Below are positions 1-4,989 of a DNA stretch of 6,303 bases, one piece after another. The DNA is from CAIMUM01 sp034429715. GTDB taxonomy: Bacteria; Chloroflexota; Dehalococcoidia; GIF9; UBA5629. The stretch lies in the NCBI GenBank assembly GCA_034429715.1, contig DAOUFR010000018.1:1-6303 (forward strand), in the 5' to 3' direction. The translations under genes were made by a program, and so were the position numbers. Each line of letters opens with the position of its first letter. Within the stretch, counting starts at the first letter, position 1. The notes beneath the pieces were generated by a model, which was not told the origin of the DNA, searched no databases, and saw only the letters and a program-made list of their open reading frames with translations.

Positions 1-924
1 TTATTCTATCCATGTCAGACCGGCCGGGCTCCTGCGGATGCCGCGAGAGTATTTATACTTGGGATAACCCAGCACCATGGAGGCTAAAACCATGTTACCC
101 GCAGGCACTTTAAACATCTTTTTAAGCTCCGGATTCCGGTTAATAGGAGGCGGTATCAGGCCGACGGCGCAGGCGCCCAATCCGAGTGAGTGCGCTGCAA
201 GCAACGCGTATGCCAGGGCAATAAATATATCCTCATTATGAACCGGCGCGTGGAAAAGGATCATACACGGGGCGCCGCGGGCGATGGTATCTTCGGTGCC
301 TGCCTTCAAAGCGGGCATCCTGACACGCATGAGCGGAAGCACATGCTCGCTGAGCACCTGATATGTATCTTTGCCCACCATCTTCTCTAATACAGCCATG
401 GATTCCGGATCGGCCTGCATCTTGAGCAACATGTCGTACATTTCAGCCATGAGCGGCACGGCCCGTCTGATCAGCTCACGGTCATTGACCACTGTCAGCT
501 CGACGGTAAGCGGCGTAAATCCGGGAGGCGCAAACGTTATGGCCTGCACTATCTTTTCCAGCAGCTCACGTGGAACGGGTCTGTCTTGAAATTTTCGTAT
601 GGAGCGGCGTGAACTGATCAGGCCTAAAAAAGCCAGCTGCCAGCTTTCCTCACGCTTGGGCAGCTTGAAGAAATCCCTCTCATAGCTAAGACTCTGGATG
701 AATATGGACTTGGTCGGGCAGGCGGCCATACACTGACCGCAGCGAATGCACAGGGATATTCGATCAGCCAGAAACCTGGCTTCATCGTCCGCCCTGATAA
801 TTCCAGCCGGGCAGATCTCGGCACATAGATGGCATTTCTTGCAGGTAGTTAAATCAACTCTGTGTGAGGCCCGCTCTGGAGTTTTCCCGTCTTTCACGAC
901 GTTTGTAATCTTATGTAAGTCCAT
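1..924 (-). CDS. Nitroreductase family protein with N-terminal two-[4Fe-4S] ferredoxin domain
   Basis: Cytoplasmic flavin (FMN) oxidoreductase of the nitroreductase superfamily fused to a bacterial-type ferredoxin module, 307 aa from the chosen start. Two cysteine motifs are visible: CKKCHLCAEICP (C28, C31, C34, C38) and CIRCGQCMAACP (C59, C62, C65, C69), each able to hold one [4Fe-4S] cluster. The nitroreductase part begins near residue 104 with SSRRSIRKFQDRPVP, the usual FMN-phosphate-binding start, and ends with a GLGACAVG stretch and a VLGYPKYKY segment typical of the family. The ferredoxin part probably delivers electrons to the flavin; the substrate cannot be told. An ATG six codons upstream (942) is open, but the one at 924 has a strong Shine-Dalgarno directly before it, so 924 is preferred. 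The stop codon lies exactly at the window edge, so the gene is complete. It is divergent from the GTPase cluster and need not be functionally linked. Family certain; physiological role unknown. Confidence 0.93.
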   Translation of the reverse strand: MDLHKITNVVKDGKTPERASHRVDLTTCKKCHLCAEICPAGIIRADDEARFLADRISLCIRCGQCMAACPTKSIFIQSLSYERDFFKLPKREESWQLAFLGLISSRRSIRKFQDRPVPRELLEKIVQAITFAPPGFTPLTVELTVVNDRELIRRAVPLMAEMYDMLLKMQADPESMAVLEKMVGKDTYQVLSEHVLPLMRVRMPALKAGTEDTIARGAPCMILFHAPVHNEDIFIALAYALLAAHSLGLGACAVGLIPPPINRNPELKKMFKVPAGNMVLASMVLGYPKYKYSRGIRRSPAGLTWIE

Positions 925-928
925 TGAT

Positions 929-937
929 CTCCTCCCC
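929..937 (-). promoter_or_regulatory. Shine-Dalgarno site of the nitroreductase gene
   Basis: On the minus strand this reads GGGGAGGAG, followed by 4 nt and the ATG at 924. The upstream in-frame ATG at 942 lies only 4 nt before this site, outside it, and has no comparable purine-rich site. This decides the start in favour of 924. Confidence 0.75.
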
Positions 938-979
938 TGCATTATTATCCGGGCGGCAACTCGTGATGGTATTGCGTTA

Positions 980-1009
980 ATCGTATTGCATATGTCATTA
1001 ATTTATCAA
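980..1009 (-). promoter_or_regulatory. Candidate sigma-70-type promoter for the nitroreductase gene
   Basis: Minus-strand TTGATA (1009-1004; 5 of 6 match to TTGACA), an 18-bp spacer, then TACGAT (985-980; 4 of 6 match to TATAAT). It lies in the AT-rich divergent intergenic region, about 55 bp upstream of the start codon. Assigned by eye only; such matches arise by chance in AT-rich DNA. Confidence 0.3.
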
Positions 1010-1053
1010 ATGCACTACTGCCGTAAAAAATATCGCGCAATCCATTGATTTAA

Positions 1054-1081
1054 TTTACATTTTATGATACGTTGCTATTAG
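1054..1081 (+). promoter_or_regulatory. Candidate promoter for the coiled-coil/GTPase gene cluster
   Basis: TTTACA (1054-1059; 5 of 6 match to the -35 consensus), a 16-bp spacer and TATTAG (1076-1081; 4 of 6 match to the -10 consensus). This would leave a leader of about 50 nt before the ATG at 1137. An isolated TATGAT at 1063-1068 is a better -10 hexamer but has no -35 partner at a normal distance. Weak evidence, by eye. Confidence 0.25.
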
Positions 1082-1124
1082 ACTAAATCTTGTTCACATT
1101 AGGGCTTATATCTAATCTACAGAT

Positions 1125-1130
1125 AGGAGA
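1125..1130 (+). promoter_or_regulatory. Shine-Dalgarno site of the coiled-coil gene
   Basis: AGGAGA, with its GGAG core ending 7 nt before the ATG at 1137. This is the clearest ribosome-binding site in the four-gene cluster and supports 1137 as the first start of the operon. Confidence 0.7.
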
Positions 1131-1136
1131 ACTAAT

Positions 1137-1850
1137 ATGACGATCCGCAAGAAGGTTGATGACGGCGCGAGGAAAACGGCGGTTCCGTCTGCCACTGCCA
1201 ATCTGCAAACAACGAGCAAATCACCTATATCCATGGATGCGGCAACGGGGGGCGGGGAGCGTGTAGACCAGATCAGAGAAATCCTTTTCGGCGCACAGCG
1301 GCAAGAGTATGAGAGAAGGCTCACCCAGCTTGAAGAGCTGCTGGTTAAGAATATCACGGAATTGAGCAAGGAGACGGCCGGCAAATTCGCCATCCTCCAG
1401 CAGGAAAATGACAAGAGGTTCGCCAGGTTAGAGGAACTGCTGGTAAAGAATATCGCGGACATCAGCCGGGACATCGAGCGTAAAATCGATTTACATACGA
1501 CTGACAATGAGAAGAGGTTTAAGCAACTTGAACAACGTTTCGATGAGGCCATATCGGAGCTGAAAAAAGAGACCGCCCGCCAGTTCAATCTACAGAAAAA
1601 CGAATACACCCAACAACTCAGTAATCTGGAGGAAAGGCTACAAAAATCCGTTGCGGAGCTTACCAAGCGTATCGATGCCGATGTCGCATCGCTGACCAAA
1701 CACATCGAAGCCGCCAGATCAGAATCAGCCCGCAGCCTTGAGCAACTCGACAGACAAAAAATGGACCGCGTCTCCCTGGCGAAATTTTTACACAACGCCG
1801 CCACAGGTATTGAAGGCAAAGAGCATAAGGCTGATACCGGGGTTAAATAG
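1137..1850 (+). CDS. Hendecad-repeat coiled-coil protein, first gene of the small-GTPase cluster
   Basis: A soluble 237-aa protein with no signal peptide or membrane segment and no known enzymatic motif. Residues 1-40 are low-complexity and probably disordered. Residues 43-60 contain VDQIREILFGAQRQEYERR, which I recall as a recurring motif in coiled-coil proteins beside bacterial Rab-like GTPases (memory, not a search). Residues 61-192 are four 33-residue repeats starting at R61, R94, R127 and Q160, each with a LEE/LEQ-type signature at its positions 5-7. The hydrophobic positions follow 3-4-4 spacing, so the region is a long hendecad coiled coil. The last part, MDRVSLAKFLHNAATGI (209-225), looks like a separate short conserved tail, perhaps a docking element. 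The stop is 2 bp before the next gene, so the two are probably translationally coupled and their products may bind each other (inference). Function unknown; an oligomeric scaffold or effector for the GTPase is plausible. Confidence 0.85.
   Translation: MTIRKKVDDGARKTAVPSATANLQTTSKSPISMDAATGGGERVDQIREILFGAQRQEYERRLTQLEELLVKNITELSKETAGKFAILQQENDKRFARLEELLVKNIADISRDIERKIDLHTTDNEKRFKQLEQRFDEAISELKKETARQFNLQKNEYTQQLSNLEERLQKSVAELTKRIDADVASLTKHIEAARSESARSLEQLDRQKMDRVSLAKFLHNAATGIEGKEHKADTGVK
1317..1712 (+). repeat. Four in-frame tandem repeats of 99 bp (33 residues) inside the coiled-coil gene
   Basis: Copies are 1317-1415, 1416-1514, 1515-1613 and 1614-1712. Copies 1 and 2 are the most alike at the DNA level: both carry an almost identical CTGCTGGT.AAGAATATC segment (LLVKNI). 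The copies align without gaps and share R-[LF]-x-x-L-E-E at the start and a hydrophobic residue at repeat positions 13, 16 and 24. A partial copy precedes them: FGAQRQEYER (51-60) aligns with FNLQKNEYTQ (150-159) at exactly three repeat lengths. Confidence 0.8.
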
Positions 1851-1852
1851 CC

Positions 1853-2875
1853 ATGGCGGATATTTCAACAGGTAATAAGGGGAAAGACAGCGTGCATAAT
1901 TCCGATGAACTTAATTCCCTGCGAACGTTGATACTGGCTCCCGAGCAACTCGAGATAAACGAACTGAAAGAAAGGATGGATGATCCTAAAATTCGTGCGG
2001 AGGAACTGAGCAGGGTTATTGCCGAGGCTATAGTGATCAGAGCCGCCACAGACCGCAAACTGGCCACCGCCCTCCTGCCGACCATAGAGGAGGTCATCCG
2101 GGACTCGGTCAGACGTGATCCCAAGTTTTTAGCGGACTCCATATTCCCCATCATAGGTCCGGCTATCCGCAGGTCGATCGCGGAATCCTTGAGGGCCATG
2201 GTCGAATCTATGAGCACTACGCTTGAATACACATTTAGCTGGCGCGGCATTCAATGGAGGATAGAATCATTCAGAACCGGAAGGCCTTTTGCTGAAACTG
2301 TTCTCATGCATACACTGGTCTATCGCATGGAGCAGATTTTCCTGATCCATAAAGAAACCGGCCTGTTGCTGCAACATGTAGCGGCCGAATCGATTGACCT
2401 GAAAGACGCCGATATGGTATCGGCCATGCTGACGGCCATCCAGGATTTCGTTAATGATTCGTTTTCTGCCAGGGAGGACAGCTCGCTTCAGAATCTAAAT
2501 ATGGGCGAGCTGACCATCTGGATCGAGCAGGGTCCCAGAACTGTGCTGGCATCCGTTATCAGGGGCAACCCGCCGTCAGAACTGAGGACTGTCCTGAAGG
2601 AAATTCTGGAAAATATCGAGTTTGAGTACAATTTGGCGCTGGAAGGTTTTAAGGGCGATGCCTCGCCATTCGAATCGTGTAAACCGGATCTTCTGTACTG
2701 CCTCACACAGGCTCAGAAAACCGACAGCAGGACCAACAAGGCAATATCTGTCGCGGCCAAAAGCAAAGAGAAGAAGCGGAAGAATGGCAGGGAGAATGTA
2801 ATACTGTTTATCTATATCGCTGCGGCCCTTTGTATCATTATTATTGCCGCCGGGTTTATTTTATCGATATCATAA
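1853..2875 (+). CDS. Tail-anchored membrane protein related to the cytoplasmic part of OmpA-family proteins, without an OmpA domain
   Basis: A 340-aa protein with no N-terminal signal. Residues about 22-295 form a mainly helical soluble domain with recognisable stretches: LILAPEQLEINELKERMDDP (27-46), SVRRDPKFLADSIFPIIGPA (84-103), a FRTGRPFAE segment and LVYRMEQIFLIHKETGLLLQ. I recall these from the N-terminal half of larger proteins usually labelled OmpA family, found beside bacterial Rab-like GTPases. Residues 303-314 are rich in lysine and arginine, and 315-340 form one hydrophobic helix that ends the protein. By the positive-inside rule the large domain faces the cytoplasm and the C-terminus is anchored in the inner membrane. 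The periplasmic OmpA peptidoglycan-binding domain of longer relatives is absent, and only 73 bp separate the stop from the next gene, so there is no room for a broken remnant. The ATG at 1853 is 2 bp after the preceding stop and has only a weak Shine-Dalgarno, so coupling is likely. Probable membrane partner of the GTPase; function unproven. Confidence 0.85.
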   Translation: MADISTGNKGKDSVHNSDELNSLRTLILAPEQLEINELKERMDDPKIRAEELSRVIAEAIVIRAATDRKLATALLPTIEEVIRDSVRRDPKFLADSIFPIIGPAIRRSIAESLRAMVESMSTTLEYTFSWRGIQWRIESFRTGRPFAETVLMHTLVYRMEQIFLIHKETGLLLQHVAAESIDLKDADMVSAMLTAIQDFVNDSFSAREDSSLQNLNMGELTIWIEQGPRTVLASVIRGNPPSELRTVLKEILENIEFEYNLALEGFKGDASPFESCKPDLLYCLTQAQKTDSRTNKAISVAAKSKEKKRKNGRENVILFIYIAAALCIIIIAAGFILSIS

Positions 2876-2948
2876 GAGGGACCTGGTACGCAACCGGCCT
2901 TTGGATATAAATATAGTCATTGAATCACAATAAGGAAGACGAGACATT

Positions 2949-3446
2949 ATGGTCCAAAAAAAAATATGTATGTTAGGTTCCTTCGCAGTAGGCAAGACCA
3001 GTCTCGTCCGACGCTTTGTGGAAAATATGTTCTCAGATAAATACATGACGACCATCGGCGTCAAAATAGAAAAGAAGATCATCGATCTGAAGAACCAGAG
3101 CCTGACACTTGTCATCTGGGATATCGCCGGAGAAAACGGCTTTCATCAGATTCAGGGCACCTATCTGCGCGGCATGTCCGGCTACATACTCGTAGCAGAT
3201 AAGACTCGAACAGGCACTCTCGATACCGTCATAAATATCCACAAAACAGTGGGACAGGCTTTTCGCGATGTACCATTCGTCCTGCTAATGAACAAGATGG
3301 ATCTCACAGGGCAGTGGGATGTACAGGAATCGGCAATCGATAAGCTGAGCAACGACGGTTGGGATGTCTTCAAAACCAGCGCCAAGACCGGGCAGAACGT
3401 TGAAGAAGCGTTCAACAGGCTGGCCCTCAAGCTGCTGGAGAAATGA
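2949..3446 (+). CDS. Rab/Ras-like small GTP-binding protein
   Basis: A 165-aa single-domain P-loop GTPase of the Ras superfamily, bacterial Rab-like type, acting as a cytoplasmic GTP/GDP switch. All G motifs are visible: G1 GSFAVGKT (10-17); G2/switch I TTIG (34-37), with T35 as the likely Mg2+-binding threonine; G3 WDIAGEN (57-63); G4 NKMD (115-118); G5 TSAKTG (143-148). The length equals a bare G domain, with no cysteine tail for lipidation. The position of the catalytic glutamine of Ras (Q61) holds glutamate (E62 here), and the usual DTAGQE is DIAGEN, so intrinsic hydrolysis may be slow or differ from Ras. The start is preceded by a modest AAGGAAG (2932-2938). It lies between the tail-anchored protein and the HD-GYP protein in the same orientation, suggesting it is the switch of the module. 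No MglB/Roadblock-type GAP or other known regulator is visible in the window. Family assignment is firm; partners are inferred. Confidence 0.95.
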   Translation: MVQKKICMLGSFAVGKTSLVRRFVENMFSDKYMTTIGVKIEKKIIDLKNQSLTLVIWDIAGENGFHQIQGTYLRGMSGYILVADKTRTGTLDTVINIHKTVGQAFRDVPFVLLMNKMDLTGQWDVQESAIDKLSNDGWDVFKTSAKTGQNVEEAFNRLALKLLEK

Positions 3447-3470
3447 GTACCCCGTTTATTGTATGACTAA

Positions 3471-4931
3471 ATGGACGATAATTTTTGTTTTAAACTTCTG
3501 GATGCTCTTAATTTAGCCATTCTTGAATACATCGAAGACCGATCCTTTAAATTACTATCTTCCAGGTTAAATTGGCTGCCTTATCTTTTTCCCGATTCCA
3601 CTGCTGCTGATGCTGTCACACACCGGGACGATCTTGACTACCTGGGGAACTTTCTCACGGATGCGATCCCTTTCTGGCATGAAGGGACAGAAGAAAAGCT
3701 TGATTCCGGCATCTGGAGCGAGGTGGTGCCGACAGGAGAAACGTGCTGGTTCGAGGCAAGCGCGCGGAATCTGGACAAGAGAAGATTTCTCATATTGAAA
3801 ACACACGGCGCTGAATTCACAGGGGCACAGATGCGGGAACAGGCCGCCAAAGACAACCTGCTGGCCTTCGAAGACCTGTTCAGAACCGAAAAGGACCTGG
3901 AAAAATACAGTTTTTTGCTGGAAGCCGAGGTAAGCAAAAGGACTGCTGATTTGAGGAAAAGGGTCAAGGAACTAAACTGCCTTTACAGTATCTCCCGCCT
4001 GATGGGAGAGAAAACCAGCTCACTCGAGACCATATACAAGGATGTGATCGGTCTTATTCCGGATGGCTTCCAGTATCCTGATATCGCATGTGCCAGGCTT
4101 GTTATGGACAACAATACCTATGCAACGCCAAACTGGAAGGAAACACCTTATATGATCGCCAGCGCTATCACAGGCCAGGGTAGAGAGATCGGCCGGCTGG
4201 AAGTATGTTATCTCAAAGCAAGGACGGAGAGCGCTGAAGGACCTTTCCTTCTGGAGGAACACAGCCTGCTGGCAGCTGTCTGCGAGCGCCTGGGCAAGGT
4301 CATAACGCGTTATACCACGCAGCAAAACCTCCAACAAAGTTACGAGGTCCTGAATAAAACTTTCGAGGATACGATACTGGCATTCAGCACCATTGTTGAG
4401 ATCAAAGATCGCTATACAGCAGGGCATCAGATCCGCGTTGCCGGGATTGCCGAGGCTATAGCACGTGAGATGAACCTGACCGCCGAACAGGTTCGCATCA
4501 CCCATATCGCAGGGATTATCCACGATATCGGGAAAATCTATGTGCCCGCCGACATACTCTCACGGCCGGGCAGGTTGAGCGACCTGGAATTCGAAATAAT
4601 AAAAACCCATCCTCAATACGGCTATGATATTTTAAAGACCATTAATTTCCCGTGGCCGATAGCTCAGATTGTGTTGCAGCACCATGAAAGGCTGGACGGA
4701 TCCGGTTATCCCAATAGACTGAAAGGAGATGAAATATTACTGTATACGCGGATTCTGACAGTGGCCGATGTTGTTGAAGCCATGGCATCCCATCGGCCTT
4801 ATCGCGCCTCACTGGGAATAGACAAGGCATTAGAGGAGATATCGAATAATAAGGGCAAGTCATACGATCCGGATGTAGTAAATGCCTGCGTCAGGCTTTT
4901 CACGCAGAAAGGTTTTAAACTCGAAGAATAA
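3471..4931 (+). CDS. GAF/HD-GYP domain protein, probable cyclic di-GMP phosphodiesterase with GTPase-linked N-terminal sensor region
   Basis: A cytoplasmic 486-aa protein without membrane segments. Residues 1-120 form an N-terminal module (LDALNLAILEY, then GNFLTDAIPFW near 59-69, WSEVVPTGETCWFEASA near 82-98) that I recall from sensor histidine kinases lying beside bacterial Rab-like GTPases. A helical linker (about 118-170) follows. A GAF-like domain spans about 168-280 (ELNCLYSISRLM, DGFQYPDIACARL, IGRLEVCYL, EGPFLLEE). The HD-GYP domain spans about 296-486 and has its complete metal and motif set: H319, HDIGK (351-355), H380, HH (404-405), DGSGYP (409-414), D433 and RPYR (442-445). It is therefore predicted to be catalytically competent, hydrolysing cyclic di-GMP, though HD-GYP proteins can act on related dinucleotides. 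The start is forced: an in-frame TAA immediately precedes the ATG. No good Shine-Dalgarno is seen, so expression may depend on coupling to the GTPase gene 24 bp upstream. The GTPase may bind the N-terminal module to control phosphodiesterase output (inference). Confidence 0.92.
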   Translation: MDDNFCFKLLDALNLAILEYIEDRSFKLLSSRLNWLPYLFPDSTAADAVTHRDDLDYLGNFLTDAIPFWHEGTEEKLDSGIWSEVVPTGETCWFEASARNLDKRRFLILKTHGAEFTGAQMREQAAKDNLLAFEDLFRTEKDLEKYSFLLEAEVSKRTADLRKRVKELNCLYSISRLMGEKTSSLETIYKDVIGLIPDGFQYPDIACARLVMDNNTYATPNWKETPYMIASAITGQGREIGRLEVCYLKARTESAEGPFLLEEHSLLAAVCERLGKVITRYTTQQNLQQSYEVLNKTFEDTILAFSTIVEIKDRYTAGHQIRVAGIAEAIAREMNLTAEQVRITHIAGIIHDIGKIYVPADILSRPGRLSDLEFEIIKTHPQYGYDILKTINFPWPIAQIVLQHHERLDGSGYPNRLKGDEILLYTRILTVADVVEAMASHRPYRASLGIDKALEEISNNKGKSYDPDVVNACVRLFTQKGFKLEE

Positions 4932-4978
4932 TTAAGGTTATTGTAATATTAGATTGAGCATATGAGAAGTACGCGCAT

Positions 4979-4982
4979 GGAG
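4979..4982 (+). promoter_or_regulatory. Shine-Dalgarno site that fixes the GTG start of the sensor kinase
   Basis: GGAG, followed by 7 nt and the GTG at 4990. The frame is closed upstream by a TGA at 4963-4965 and has no ATG or other GTG between. The next in-frame ATG (codon 22) would cut away most of the signal peptide. Together these support 4990. Confidence 0.65.
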
Positions 4983-4989
4983 TAAAATT

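Noticed and set aside
924..942. Start of the nitroreductase at the upstream ATG (942)
   Set aside because: The strong Shine-Dalgarno lies between the two ATGs and serves the one at 924.
919..1051. Repeated TCCATTGAT at 920-928 and 1041-1049 as a possible operator pair
   Set aside because: Nine bases only, one copy overlaps the nitroreductase start codon, and there is no symmetry; a chance match is likely.
1112..1819. Long minus-strand open frame (235 aa) across the coiled-coil gene
   Set aside because: It is antisense to the repeat coiled-coil frame, is serine/leucine/cysteine-rich as expected from the complement of a Glu/Lys/Arg-rich gene, and lacks a ribosome-binding site or recognisable domain.
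1843..2250. Minus-strand open frame of 135 aa inside the tail-anchored protein gene
   Set aside because: Serine-rich antisense shadow; the plus-strand frame has family-like motifs and translational coupling.
2884..2911. Possible internal promoter before the GTPase gene (TATAAA at 2906-2911)
   Set aside because: No convincing -35 element at a suitable distance; the 73-bp gap is short and AT-rich, so a single -10-like match is not enough.
2876..2948. Possible terminator or decayed OmpA-domain remnant between the tail-anchored protein and GTPase genes
   Set aside because: No stem-loop followed by a T run is seen, and 73 bp is too short for a domain remnant.
4020..4523. Minus-strand open frame of 167 aa inside the HD-GYP gene
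   Set aside because: Antisense to the GAF-like and HD-GYP regions, whose motifs are intact on the plus strand; no domain is recognised in the antisense product.
4932..4989. Possible terminator after the HD-GYP gene
   Set aside because: The AT-rich stretch contains no GC-rich hairpin with a T tract; a separate promoter for the kinase is also not convincing by eye.
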